A stretch of DNA of 64,000 nt from Leptodactylus fallax. Taxonomy: Eukaryota; Chordata; Amphibia; Anura; Leptodactylidae. Below are positions 11,071 through 22,836 of the stretch, one piece after another. Position numbers and translations under genes: made by a program. The notes under the pieces were generated by a model. It saw only the letters and a list, made by a program, of their open reading frames with translations. It did not search any database and was not told where the DNA came from. Positions within the stretch are counted from its first letter, which is position 1, and each line of letters begins with the position of its first letter. The stretch is from positions 1 to 64,000 of the forward strand of contig CAMRHE010001074.1 of assembly GCA_947044405.1 (NCBI GenBank). The letters are read 5' to 3'.

Positions 11071-11561
11071 TCCTCAACTTGACTAATGACTTCCATTCAT
11101 CATTTCATCTGTTGTGTCCACCTGATGGCTTGTGCCATCCTCAAGTAGGAACCAAAAATTCTGAGTATAGATGGGCAAGCCTCACAATATTCGTTTTCAA
11201 TGGGTTTGCCCGCCAATTTAGTTTTGGATCAAACTTGTTTCGTCCAACCCAAACTTCTATTATTATAACTGTGGTCTCTTGAGACCCCAGAGTATAAGAA
11301 GTGGAGGCCCAGGGGTGTTGCAGGAAAATAATAAACACTAATACTAAACTTGGTCATCATTGGGCCTCTTCTGTGATGTCTCGGGCCCAGACATTACCAC
11401 TGAGATCTGTGATTAGGCCTCAGTGGTCACGTGGGGCATGATAACATTACAAGGTTCGCCCATCTCTACCCAGGATTTTTGGCTCCTAGTCGAGGATTGC
11501 ACAAGCCATCAGGTGGACACAGCAGATGAACTTAATAGAAGTCTTTAGTAAGTTGAGACAC
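11071..11561. repeat. Large inverted repeat containing a hAT-like core
   Basis: Left arm (about 11071-11190) and right arm (about 11442-11561) are inverted copies over roughly 115 bp, including TGTCCACCTGATGGCTTGTG against CACAAGCCATCAGGTGGACA. Between them is a segment beginning TATAGATGGGCAAGCC and ending GGTTCGCCCATCTCTA, the E-family ends. The loop contains the CAGAGTATAA hairpin words. It is either one long-TIR element or a hAT-like element nested at the centre of an older palindrome. Confidence 0.65.
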
Positions 11562-11945
11562 CATGAGGTAGCCCAGGAGAGGTGAAGGAGGGTGAGTATC
11601 ACTGTTTTTTATTTCTCCATACCTCTGTTATTATACTTTGCATCTGAGCGTCATGACATTGGCGTGCCCCACGTGACTATTGAGGTCCCCCATGGCTGTT
11701 TAACTCATTCAGGAGGCCTGAAGAGGACAAGGATCCAACTGCACACTGTGACAGAGGGCAGGTGACGTGAATATGACTGTTATGTTTGTGCACCTCTCCT
11801 GGGCCTCCATTCCAGACCCCAGAGTATAATACTGATTTGTGGTTGGCAAACACAGAAAAATTCGGGTTTGGTTCAAGCCAAAATGTTTAGAAAATTTGCA
11901 AAGAACCCAGCTTATTAGAAATCGGTTCGCTCATCCTTCATCCTG
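11562..11945. repeat. Fragments of the E-family hAT-like repeat
   Basis: Contains GGAGGTGCACAAACATAAC-like and GACCCCAGAGTATAAT blocks (about 11814-11832) and a right end GGTTCGCTCATCC (about 11923). These are shared with the E elements elsewhere in the window. The boundaries are eroded. Confidence 0.45.
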
Positions 11946-12109
11946 GGTAAAGTGTGACCCATAATATAATATGTTATGTGATGGAGAATATTACAGTATT
12001 TTTCTGTCTAATTCATTTGTATGTACACCTTCACATGACATCAGAGACATACCGAGATACAATAGCAACCCATAGAACTCTATGGATCCATAATAAACTG
12101 TATATAAGT

Positions 12110-12281
12110 TGCTAGTAGTATAATGTTGTACCGTGTTAGCCATAGAAAGTAGTGGAAGAGTGAAGAAATCAGGCGATGCTTACACCATTTCTGATGAAGG
12201 GAGCACGTACTTCCGAAAGCTTACTTATCAAATATACTTAGTTAGCCTCTAAAAGGTATCGCCTGATTTCTTCACTCTTCC
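12110..12281. mobile_element. 172-bp insertion with hammerhead-like core and 13-bp TSD
   Basis: The identical 13-mer ACTGTATATAAGT flanks it at 12097-12109 and 12282-12294, a target-site duplication of retrotransposition length. Inside, a 27-bp perfect inverted repeat (12153-12179 and 12258-12284, beginning AGTGGAAGAGTGAAG) brackets a hammerhead-like motif. Penelope-like retroelements carry hammerhead motifs in pseudo-LTRs and can have inverted terminal arrangements. I infer a short Penelope-derived or retrozyme-like insertion. Confidence 0.6.
12184..12257 (+). ncRNA. Hammerhead-like ribozyme motif, degenerate
   Basis: Core CTGATGA (12191-12197) and GAAA (12215-12218) are correctly placed around a stem II of GGGAG/CTTCC (12199-12203, 12210-12214). 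An extra A follows the CTGATGA box. Stem III candidate is GCTTAC/GTTAGC (12219-12224, 12241-12246). Stem I candidate is ACC.TTT/AAA.GGT (12184-12190, 12251-12257). The cleavage-site side is off by one or two bases, so activity is doubtful. Confidence 0.45.
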
Positions 12282-12319
12282 ACTGTATATAAGTATAATT
12301 CTTGAATGTGCATGAAGCC

Positions 12320-12544
12320 TTAGGCCTCATGCACATGACCGTGTGCAGTCTGTGAACCAGTGACAATGGCACGGATGGCACCCAGAGCTATTGAATGGGC
12401 CGTGCCGCAAATGTGGGCAGGTATAGGACCTACTCCACTCTTAAATGCGGCCCGGACACACAGCCGCAAAAACTACAGCTATGTGTATGGGCCCATTGAA
12501 ATGTATGGGCTGCATAAAATTGCGGCCGTGTGCATGAGGCCTTA
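12320..12544. mobile_element. MITE with AGGCCTCATGCACA ends
   Basis: About 225 bp. Left end TTAGGCCTCATGCACATGACCG and the inverted right end finishing GTGTGCATGAGGCCTTAA form about 22-bp terminal inverted repeats. The interior has GGCCGTGCCGC and CGGCCCGG words and no coding frame. Confidence 0.7.
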
Positions 12545-15500
12545 ATATTCAGTCCAAGCCTCTGGACACCAGCCAGCTCTTTATTCTGTCTATGAACAGA
12601 TTATTTTAGATTTTTTTTTCTGAAACCAAGCTGCAAATTATTCCAATATTGGAAAGAATAAAGAATTTGTGGAAATGATTTAAATGTGTGATCACCGCCT
12701 GACGGAGAGATTATAACAAAGAGTTACACGGCAGGGAAAGCTGCTTTATTCCAATTGTCTCCGAGAGCTTTTTGAAGTCAATCTCCAGAGTGTTTGCTTC
12801 TGTTTTGTGTTATTTTACATACCATAAATGAACTCACAATGTGTATTTAGCGGTGATTTATGGACAAATGGGAGTATTACTACACATCCAAGTGGAATTT
12901 GAAATGTCTAAACTGAGATTGTATGTATGTAAGATGGGCCCATAAGTCATAATGATAAGGTGCTACCTTTTCTCCTCCAGATATATTTCAAGAAAAGATT
13001 AACTAAGAGAGGATTTACGCTAAGCCAAAAGCACAGAACCTCTCCCTTATTAGCAAGAAAACTCAAGTCATTCAAGAATCGGTTCAAGGAAAACCGCGAT
13101 GTGGAATAAAATCAGGTGATATGAGGGCTGCTATACATTGCTCATTCCTATCCATAGGGTCCACCGAGGCCTTTGTCTTCTATCAAGTTTTTAAAAATGC
13201 CATTCAGATGTTTTCCAGGTATATCTGTCACAGGAAAGCCAAGTGACAATCAGTATGACTGACTTTATAGCCCTCACAGGTGTTATTACCAAGCTTTCCA
13301 AAACTCCTGAATGGCAATTCTGCATAGTTTTGCAATATAATGCAGACATGTATCAATACTTATATAGGAAAACCTGTCATTCAGAAGTCTAAGAAAGCTG
13401 GGTGAGACCCATACACTACATTTATACGCCACATTGTACTCCAGACCTGCAATTATAATTCTACAGCTGAAATCTCCAAGCCTTTCTTGTTGACTCATTG
13501 GGACAGATTTACTATGGCATAAAAAGTCACAATTTTTATGCAAATCTGACGTTGAGCCACTCCCTTTTTTGCACCTGCCTTGCTACTTTATTAAAAGGGG
13601 AAGTTGCATTGGGCCGGTTCATGGGCGCTGCCAGATTTATCATCAATGATGCCTGAAGTTTGTGCCAATTATGAATTGACAGATTTCAGTTCAGATGCAC
13701 GGCCCTGTTGGAAAATGATATGAAGACAGGCGTGCCATATGCCAGTCTTCATAAATCACCCCCATGGTCTAGCAAAACTCGCTCTGACGATTTTCATGCT
13801 GGAAAAAGATTATTCTTTACTACAAATATTATATAATTATCCAAAACTAGCTGCCCCTCTGACTTATATGAGATGCGAAAACTGTTAGGGGCGTGTCTGA
13901 CTACAAGTTTGTTGACTGTTTCCATTGTCAACCATCAGAATTCTGTATGCAGCCCTGGGCTAAGTACAGATTGTAACTCAAGATCAGTACAAGATAAATA
14001 ATGCAATGTATATACATAGTTACTCAACTTCTATGTAGCTTATATTATATACTGTAAAATTGTGTTCAGGGGTAAACATATGCATTAACTTCACTTAGGG
14101 CTGCTGCCTCCTTTGGGTCCTGGTTAGTTGTCTCGCATAGAATAGTAAGAGAAACTACATGGGACAATCCTGCTAGTTTGATAAACTACACATGGTGTTC
14201 TAAGTCCCCAGGCAAACAGTGCTCATGGTATGTCTCTTTATATTTAACTTTTATTAAATTTCCTTCAGGGTCTCAAATCCCGGATTTGCTGTATGTAAGG
14301 CAAAAATACTAACAATGACCCCAGGCTGCACTGTTGCCTATGGGAGGATTCTCTCAGACTAAAAGCCTCAATAGTAATCATTATCTTCACAGGTAAAATG
14401 TGGATATATATAGAATTTTCTCTATTTGTCACTATATTATAGGTAGAATAAAGGTTTAAAAAATACAACAATTTGCAGTACAGTGCATGTAAATGATATT
14501 AAAAGGGTTGTGTGGGTTAGAAAGAAAAATTAAAGCAAACTGCAAACAGTATAGTAAAAAAACATAATTACATGTCTGTTCCCGGCTGGTCCTGTGTTTG
14601 CCCTCTGGCGCTCCTCCTAGTTTCTTTCCTATTACTGGCTCCTATCACTGACCTACAATTTCAGTAATAGGATACATGATTGCTGCATCCATTGATCGGC
14701 TGTGGCATTCACATGCTGTTGGTATGGTACATTAAAAGACATTCAGAGATCCACCAGAGAGCCAGCACTGGATTGGCGAAGGAACAAACAGGTGACTTTA
14801 TGATTTATTTTTTATTTTTGTTTTTTATTTTGTTTTTTTTCAGTTTCATTTTTTTACAACCCGAACCACCCATTTTTTACCTATTTTTTTTATTGTGAGC
14901 ATTGTATGGAAATTAATTGGGTCCATACAAAGCTTGTTCAGCTCTCCAAGGAAAGCCTAACAAAGCTATTCAGAAACTATGCCTTCATTTTAACAATAAG
15001 TGAGAGCCTTAGCACCCAGACCACCACCATCAAGGCTTTGGCGCAATAATCTTTCTAATAATCCACCACTGACTTGGCTTCACCCCGTTCAAGGCTAGAT
15101 TACCTATAGTCAAGTTGTACTCAGGGAGCTCAGCTGTACCCCATATAGTCAGACCCCCCTCTAATATGAATATACTTTTGAGTGTGAACTTGTATCCCGC
15201 CAATTGGCATTTTCTACTCTTATTCCGAAGACGAAGGGCTGGTTTCAGTTACATCTGTTTATTCCTGCATACCAGGATGATTACAGCAGCGATATAAAAC
15301 ACATCTAATTTATTCATCACTTTCATCCTAATCCCTCCGACGTTTGTTGAATACACAAATGATGCCAGTAAATTGTCCACAGTAGCAAGAAGTACTACAT
15401 TTCAGTGGAAATTAGCACCAAACACAAGACAGATGTTGTCCCACCAGCACACTGGGTGGATTAACATCAGTAGACGTTTTAATACCGCAGTAACCATTTT

Positions 15501-16188
15501 TCATTAACAACAAAGTCCATGGTCACCGAGCCCGGTGTATGGTGCTAACTGATACATCCACTTTTGAGCCTTTTCATAGGGGGTCAGGACAGGATACAGG
15601 ATACAACAGGTTACCAAAGGAAATTAATTAATCAAAACCAAGTACCTCATTCCGCCTGGTTTCCATTTACAATATTAGGACTGCGTTTAGATTAAAGTTT
15701 ACGGAGTTATTCCCTAAGCCTGGGAAATAAAAGGGGACTGGAGGAAAAAAATACAAGAAAAGCAATTAAAATCCAGTTAAATCTTTTTACACAGAGCACA
15801 TGGGCTTGTGTAAATCTACCGCGATAATGAGCAGCTTGCTCGAAAGTCGGCCCCGGCTTCAAATGCATTATCAAATACCCACAAAGTAAGCAGTTTTCTT
15901 TTTTGTAATACTTTTCAGGAATAAAAGCAACATCTTAGAGGCTGATGTTTAAAGGGCAATGCAAGTCAGATATGAAAATTGTTCTATTTGCTCAGTCACA
16001 TGCTGACCCATAGGGGACACTGTTAGTGTAGTTAGTAGTGGTGGAGTAAAGATAGTCAAATGAATGTGTCGTGGTTATAGTTAAAGGGGTTGTCCAGTTT
16101 CAGCAAATAAATGTTATTGTTTGTATGATGAAAAGTTCTACAATTTTCGAATTGCTGTGCTGTGACTGTAACGAGCTGTGCACCTGTG
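12545..16188. other. Long stretch of apparently single-copy sequence
   Basis: I see no transposon ends or coding sequence over most of this stretch. A possible decayed MITE sits at about 13497-13775 (GACAGATTTACTATGGCAT near the left, ATGCCAGTCTTCATAAATCA near the right), and a TTAA-AAGGGGTTGTCC element end at 16081. The segments at 12600-13100 and 15290-15960 have the even, low-repeat composition of non-coding single-copy DNA. Conservation between species would decide whether they are regulatory. Confidence 0.4.
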
Positions 16189-16560
16189 TGTCCATCACAT
16201 GACCATGGACTGTCTATCACATGACCATGGACTGTCCATCACATGACCATGGACTGTCCATCACATGACCATGGACTGTCTATCACATGACCATGGACTG
16301 TCCATCACATGACCATGGACTGTCCATCACATGACCATGGACTGTCCATCACATGACCATGGACTGTCCATCACATGACCATGGACTGTCTATCACATAA
16401 CCATGGACTGTCCATCACATGACCATGGACTGTCTATCACATGACCATGGACTGTCCATCACATGACCATGGACTGTCTATCACATGACCATGGACTGTA
16501 TATCACATGACCATGGACTGTCCATCACATGACCATGGACTGTCCATCACATGATCATGG
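16189..16560. repeat. 22-bp minisatellite, about 17 copies
   Basis: Near-perfect head-to-tail units of TGTCCATCACATGACCATGG plus AC. Variants differ mainly at one C/T position (TGTCCATC versus TGTCTATC). Each unit holds an E-box CACATG in the context TCACATGA, and an NcoI-like CCATGG. Confidence 0.93.
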
Positions 16561-17059
16561 GCTTATTTGTATCCACTGGAAGTAAACAAAGAATCAGGTT
16601 TAGCTCTATGACAAATTCACTACTGACCAGTGGGTCCACCTCTATATGTGGCCTTTGTGACAATGTCTGAATCATTTTCCCTGAGAGGGGATGTCCAATA
16701 ATGTCTAGCAGTACGTACATATCAGATTGTTGGCCTAACCTATTCACACCTTTGTCATTTCTGTTGCAGCTTATATAGTAAACCAGTATTTCCCAACCTT
16801 TTCAGACTCGGGGAACCACTACCAAATAATTTTTAACAAAAGACAAAAAAACTAAGTGTTTTGATTTGTTTTATGAGCACAGTTTTTGAATTTATGGCTG
16901 GAACATAAATTTGTTCCACTTGTAAATGTAGAAAATCTCACAAAAAAACACATTACAACTGCACCATCTGAATGCACCCTCAAAGCTGCACCATCCTATA
17001 TTTTCCACCCAACACATACAAAAATTCACCTTCTACCATCACCAAGCTTCCTTAGTGGC

Positions 17060-17345
17060 CCAACACATAGCATATGTTCTCCAGTGGCCTTATAATAATG
17101 CTTCCCAGTGGCAACCAGACACCGAATACTGCTCCCCAATGGGCCACATACACCTAATAATGCTCCCCAATGGCCCCCAGGAAACTTTCAATGGTCCCCA
17201 GTGGCCTCAAGGCAAGGAGCAATACTGTGTAGTGGTCCCCAGGCAAATAATAATTCTCTCCAGTGGCCTCCAGACATGTAGTACTGTTCTCCAGTAGCCC
17301 CAGGCAAGTAATAATGTCCCCCAGTCAAGTAATATTGTCACCCCC
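17060..17345. repeat. Degenerate minisatellite (CCCCAGTGGCC units)
   Basis: About seven loosely conserved units of 35-40 bp contain CTCCCCAGTGGCC and TAATAATG words. Too diverged for an exact period by eye. Confidence 0.5.
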
Positions 17346-17594
17346 AGTGGCCCTACACTATACTTATGCTATATAAATAAGAAACAAACACCACTTCTTC
17401 ATCCTCTTCTCTTCTCTTCAGATCGATGAACCAGGTCTTCACCATGCCTAAGTGATAGAGCAGGAAGCTAAAGACTTCCTGCTGCACCATTCTATATGCC
17501 GATGTAGTTAAAAGGGGACATGCAACCATGTCGCAAGCACCCCTGAGGCATCTCTACGGCACCCCGGTTGAGAATCACTGTTGTAAACTATATA

Positions 17595-19243
17595 CAGTCA
17601 TATGAAAAAGTTTGGGCACCCCTATTAATCTTAATCATTTTTAGTTCTAAATATTTGGGTGTTTGCAACAGCCATTTCAATTTGATATATCTAATAACTG
17701 ATGGACACAGTAATATTTCAGGATTGAAATGAGGTTTATTGTACTAACAGAAAATGTGCAATATGCATTAAACCAAAATTTGACCGCTGCAAAAATTTGG
17801 GTACCCTTATCATTTTATTGATTTGAATACTCCTAACTACTTTTTACTGACTTACTGAAGCACAAAATTGGTTTTGTAACCTCACTGAGCTTTGAACTTC
17901 ATAGCCAGGTGTATCCAATCATGAGAAAAGGTATTTAAGGTGATCAATTGCAAGTTGTTCTCCTATTTGAATCTCCTCTGAAGAGTGGCATCATGGGCTC
18001 CTCAAAACAACTCTCAAATGATCTGAAAACAAAGATTGTTCAACATAGTTGTTCAGGGGAAGGATACAAAAAGTTGTCTCAGAGATTTAACCTGTCAGTT
18101 TCCACTGTGAGGAACATAGTAAGGAAATGGAAGACCACAGGGACAGTTCTTGTTAAGCCCAGAAGTGGCAGGCCAAGAAAAATATCACAAAGGCAGAGAA
18201 AAAGAATGGTGAGAACAGTCAAGGACAATCCACAGACCACCTCCAAAGAGCTGCAGCATCATCTTGCTGCAGATGGTGTCACTGTGCATCGGTCAACAAT
18301 ACAGCACACTTTGCACAAGGAGAAGCTGTATGGGAGATTGAGGCGAAAGAAGCCGTTTCTGAAAGCACGCCACAAACAGAGTCGCCTGAAGTATGCAAAA
18401 GCACATTTGGACAAGCCAGTTTCATTTTGGAAGAAGGTCCTATGGACTGATGAAACAAAGATTGAGTTGTTTGGTCATACAAAAAGGCGTTATGCATGGC
18501 GTCAAAAAAACACAGCATTCCAAGAAAAACACTTGCTACCCACTGTAAAATTTGGTGGAGGTTCCATCATGCTTTGGGGCTGTGTGGCCAATGCCGGCAC
18601 CGGGAATCTTGTTAAAGTTGAGGGTCGCATGGATTCAACTCAGTATCAGCAGATTCTTGAGAATAATGTACAAGAATCAGTGACGAATTTGAAGTTACGC
18701 CGGGGATGGATATTTCAGCAAGACAATGATCCAAAACACAGCTCCAAATCTACTCAGGCATTCATGCAGAGGAACAATTACAATGTTCTGGAATGGCCAT
18801 CCCAGTCCCCAGACCTGAATATCATTGAACATCTGTGGGATAATTTGAAGCGGGCTGTCCATGCTCGGCGACCATCAAACTTAACTGAACTGGAATTGTT
18901 TTGTAAAGAGGAATGGTCAAAAATACCTTCATCCAGGATCCAGGAACTGATTAAAAGCTACAGGAAGCGACTAGAGGTTGTTATTTTTGCAAAAGGAGGA
19001 TCTACTAAATATTAATGTCACTTTTCTGTTGAGGTGCCCATACTTTTGCACTGGTCAAATTTTGGTTTAATGCATATTGCACATTTTCTGTTAGTACAAT
19101 AAACCTCATTTCAATCCTGAAATATTACTGTGGCCATCAGTTATTAGATATATCAAATTGAAATGGCTGTTGCAAACACCCAAATATTTAGAACTAAAAA
19201 TGATTAAGATTAATAGGGGTGCCCAAACTTTTTCATATGACTG
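17595..19243 (+). mobile_element. Tc1/mariner element 2, intact
   Basis: A 1649-bp element flanked by TA (17593-17594 and 19244-19245). The inverted repeats, starting CAGTCATATGAAAAAGTTTG, cover 17595-17785 and 19053-19243. They are 191 bp with a single mismatch that I can find. The central transposase frame is uninterrupted. It is a complete, young element of a different Tc1 lineage from the copy at 8871. Confidence 0.95.
17993..19015 (+). CDS. Tc1-family transposase, intact
   Basis: A 340-residue DD34E transposase that binds the element's ends in the nucleus, excises it and inserts it at TA. I chose the ATG at 17993 (MGSSKQLSNDLKTKIVQ) because it gives the standard length. The frame is also open to an ATG at 17948. 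N-terminal helix-turn-helix (LSQRFNLSVSTVRNIVRKW, about residues 30-48), hook SGRPRKIS (about 58-65), second helix-turn-helix, then catalytic DDE: aspartate in WTDETKIELFG, aspartate in FQQDNDPKH and glutamate in LNIIEHLW, 34 residues after the second aspartate. The FGGGSIMLWGC glycine-rich box is intact and it ends GGSTKY. No stop or frameshift is seen, so activity is plausible but not shown. Confidence 0.95.
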   Translation: MGSSKQLSNDLKTKIVQHSCSGEGYKKLSQRFNLSVSTVRNIVRKWKTTGTVLVKPRSGRPRKISQRQRKRMVRTVKDNPQTTSKELQHHLAADGVTVHRSTIQHTLHKEKLYGRLRRKKPFLKARHKQSRLKYAKAHLDKPVSFWKKVLWTDETKIELFGHTKRRYAWRQKNTAFQEKHLLPTVKFGGGSIMLWGCVANAGTGNLVKVEGRMDSTQYQQILENNVQESVTNLKLRRGWIFQQDNDPKHSSKSTQAFMQRNNYNVLEWPSQSPDLNIIEHLWDNLKRAVHARRPSNLTELELFCKEEWSKIPSSRIQELIKSYRKRLEVVIFAKGGSTKY

Positions 19244-19245
19244 TA

Positions 19246-20109
19246 TGCCTTTATCAGTGGTGCGCATAGTGGAGAGGGTGTCCTCAAGATCAAAGCAAAC
19301 CTCAATACTGCTGTGTTTTGCCTCTCAGGACAGAAGAACTTTTTGTGTCCCCCACCCTTGGGCCATTTTCATAAACCTCTGTTAACGATACTGTTCCTGT
19401 AGAGGGCAGCATCCTGTTCTGATTCTCACCTACAAGTAGAAAACAGGATGAGGCCAACCACGACTTATCTCCAAGGGCCTATATCATCCACATGTTCTGC
19501 CTCTATGGTGTGCACGTTCTTGACTACTTTGATAGACAGAGTGGTATTCAAAATGGAGGCTAATCGATTCTCTAAGGGAATATAGAATCAAGCCATGGAA
19601 AGTTTCTTCATCTGCATCATTGACCCATTGCATTTCTTTCTATTTAAGAAAACCCAGTACTTCCTATTTCAAAGAATATTTATTTTTACATCAGTTCCAT
19701 ACAGGAACACATATGGGCATGAATCATTCGATACCAAGAACTCTAATTTGATACATCCATTCTAATCTGTGTTTCCTCCCCTTCTACTTGTCATCTAAGG
19801 CTGCCTTCACACCACACTTGGGAGATTCGCCATCCGTTATGTCTTTTTTCATCAAACATATCTCAGCGCATAGCAATAAGGAAACATTTCCTAAGTTAAT
19901 GCTATGAAATGTTTTTATCTTATTCCCTGTGCTGGGATTTATTCAGATTTTTTATGAAAAAAAAGACATTTAAGAGCAAATCTGAATGTATAATAAATGC
20001 ATTGTAATGTAGATAAAACATATTCTATAGACCCTAGAAGAGCAGCGCCCCTAGTGGACAAATCATACAAAATGAGTTGCATCCTACATAACTAGATTAT
20101 TCTCTAGTC
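19246..20109. other. Intergenic, nothing recognised
   Basis: Ordinary AT-rich sequence. No coding frame or repeat structure recognised. Confidence 0.4.
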
Positions 20110-20267
20110 CAGGGGTAGGCAACCTTCGGCACTCCAGCTGTTGTAAAACTACAACTCCCAGCATGAATACTTGCTCTGCTGTTCTTGGAACTCCCATGGA
20201 AGTGAATGGAACATGTTGGGAGTTGTAGTTTCACAGCAGCTGGAGTGCCGAAGGTTGCTGACCCCTG
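20110..20267. mobile_element. hAT-type MITE, 158 bp
   Basis: Ends CAGGGGTAGGCAACCTTCGG and the inverted CCGAAGGTTGCTGACCCCTG. The inverted repeats extend about 50 bp through the ACAACTCCCA block. Flanks CTCTAGTC and CTCTAGGA are a decayed 8-bp duplication (6 of 8 match), which with the CAGGGG end fits the hAT superfamily. No coding sequence. Confidence 0.8.
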
Positions 20268-20439
20268 CTCTAGGATCTTGGATGGATTGATGAACACAAG
20301 TGGTTTTTGTAGTGTTGTTATTTAGGATCTGTGATAGTTTCTTAACTCCCTAATGCAGCTCTTGGGCCCTAATATAAATCTGTAACATGGCTCCCCACCT
20401 ACTATGTATAATTATGGAGTGCAAGAAAAATCAGTGGCA

Positions 20440-21235
20440 AATTAGTGTCCTCACACAATATACTGCCCCCTTAGTGCCCTCACAGTATATACTGCCTCCT
20501 TAGTGCCCCCACAATTTAATTCCGCCTTAGTGCCCCCACACATAGTATAATGCTCTGTTTCTGCCTTCACAGAATATCCTGCACCCTTAGTACCCACACA
20601 CACATTATAATGCCCCTTAACACCTTCACACAATATACTGCCTCCTTAGTTCTCCCACAAACAATTTAATTCCGCCTTAGTGCCCCCACACATAGTATAA
20701 TGCCCTGTTTCTTACTTCACAGAATATCCTGCACCCTTAGTGCCCACACACACATTATAATGCCCCCTTACTGCCCTCACACAATATACTGCCTTTTTAG
20801 TGCCCCCACATAATTTTATTCCCCCTTAGTGCTCTCACTCATAGTATAATACACCCTTTCTGCCCTCACACAATACACTGCCCCCTTAGTGCCCTCATAC
20901 AGTATACTGCCCCCTTAGTGCCCCTACGCATATTATAATGACCCCTTTCTGCCCTTACAGAATATACTGCTCTTTTACTGCCCTCACTCACAGTATAAAG
21001 TCCCCTTACTACTCTCACATAATATTGTGCCTCCTAAGTGCCCCCCCATAGTTTAATGCCACCTTATTGGCCCATCTACACAGTATATTCACACAGTAAG
21101 GCATTATACTGGGGGGGCCTCCTGGAGAGCATATTATATTGTGTAGGACCACTGTGAAGCATTATACTGGGGGGCACTGTAAAGCATTATACTGGGGGGC
21201 CTCTGGGGAGCATATTATACTGTGAGGAGTTTTTA
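20440..21235. repeat. Degenerate minisatellite of about 30-bp units
   Basis: Many loosely conserved units follow the pattern CCCCCTTAGTGCCCTCACAC then AATATACTG. Unit length varies and the last part turns into GGGGGGCCTC.GGAGCATATTATACTG units. It shares words with 3480-3600. Confidence 0.65.
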
Positions 21236-21326
21236 CATTTTTCTACTTTTGGCACAATAAAAAGACTTTTTTTAAATAAATATTTTGCTTTTGCATCACC
21301 ATATTCTAAGTTTTGAATTGACTGAC

Positions 21327-21579
21327 GCTAGGTTCACACTAACGGTTGGGTCTCCAGTGCGCGGGTCCACATGGGGACCTGAAAGACGGAGACCCTGTCC
21401 ACTTAAAAAGCAGTTACACACGGAAACATGCAGAATAGACTATAATGGGGTCCGCCTGGCTTCCACTGGTTTTATACTGAAACTGGAGGAGAGAAAATTC
21501 CTCCCTGCAGGACTTTTCCCTCCACCAATTTTAAGAGGATTCTGCGGCAGAGACTCCAACGCCGGTGTGAATCCAGCCT
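21327..21579. mobile_element. MITE, GTTCACAC-end family, copy 2
   Basis: Begins GCTAGGTTCACACTAACG and ends GGTGTGAATCCAGCCT. The inner blocks are as in the copy at 1162-1403. Non-coding. Confidence 0.7.
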
Positions 21580-22205
21580 GAGCTGTGTAAGGGCATATTT
21601 TTTGTGGGATGAGCCTTAGTTTTCACCTGTATTATTTTGAGATGTATTCAAGTTTTTGATCACTTTTTATTCCATTTTTTGGGGGACTTGAGAACGAAAA
21701 CATTATTTTTTGTGCTTTTTTTTAATGTTTCTTACAGTCTTCACTGTGTGGGTTAAATAACATGTTAAATTTATTACAAATAAAAGTGCAACTAAATTTT
21801 CAGGCAACTTTTGATTTTCTGGCAGTATTTGTGTCATTAATACATTTTGTAATATACTTTATTAACAAACTTTGTCTCCTTTTTGTGAAATCCTGCATTT
21901 TATCACTCTCTCCCTGGCTTCTGTAGTGAGAGCTGTTCCTGCCTCTCACTGAATGTTACTGTGTATGGAGTACGGGGCGGTGTAACATGTAGTGAAAATG
22001 AGGGGGGAGGGTCACTCAAACAGTTATATCTCGGGCATTATAAAATATACAAACTTGCTTTTGGTGTCATACAAAAGAGGAGATTCTCTTCTTTCATATG
22101 AAATTAAGGCTGCTACACTACAGACACTACACTAAGGTGCTATCTAAATTATTTCCAGAGATATCATCATATTACAAAATGTATTAATAAAACAAATACC
22201 GCTTT
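21580..22205. other. Intergenic, nothing recognised
   Basis: T-rich sequence without recognisable genes or element ends. Confidence 0.4.
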
Positions 22206-22836
22206 ATCACGAGCTGGGTTCGACTTCAATATCCCAAATTGTTCGGTTTTAAACAAAACTGAACAATTGGGGGATTTGTCTCGGACGAACTAAAATGGCT
22301 GCCACGACATGCATTGCAGTGAATTATTATACTCTAGGATATCTTCAGACCCCAAAGTATAATTGGTAGAGGCCAATAGGAGGTGAAAAAAATATATATA
22401 CAGTATATTTATAATCATCTTCGCTCACATCTTTTGGGCCTCTGTGCCCTGGGTCACTGCTGAGGTCTGTGATTGGGCCACAGTGGTGATATGGGCATGG
22501 CAAGTGTCATGTCAATGATGCTTGGCTTGTCCATGTCACCACTGAGGCCCAATCACTGGCCTCGGTGGTGACCCTGGGCGCATTACATCACTAAAGAGAG
22601 AGAGATAGCGCTACATGCCGCAGGGAGGACCAAAAAAGGTGAGGGAAGGTGAGTATAAATGTTTTTATATTTTACACCTCCCCTGGGACTCCACCTATGG
22701 TATTCTGGGGTCTGAAGAGATCCCAGAGTATAATTATTTCACTTCTAGTTCTATCCAAACTTATTCAACCTGAAATGATTTAGAGACCTGAACCACCCAA
22801 ACCTGAAATGAATCTTGGAGGGTTCGGCCATCTCTA
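22206..22836. mobile_element. hAT-like element E3, left end eroded
   Basis: Right end GGGTTCGGCCATCTCTA matches the E family. The left part (CACGAGCTGGGTTCGAC, then an AATTGTTCGG block) matches, in reverse, the region 45063-45130 of E5. It contains two hairpin cassettes (about 22327-22362 and 22704-22735) with TATTCTGGGGTCTGAAG and CCAGAGTATAAT arms. The left terminus is not resolved. Confidence 0.55.

Noticed and set aside
12545..16188. Conserved host exon or enhancer in the quiet stretch
   Set aside because: Composition alone cannot support it; needs alignment to other species.
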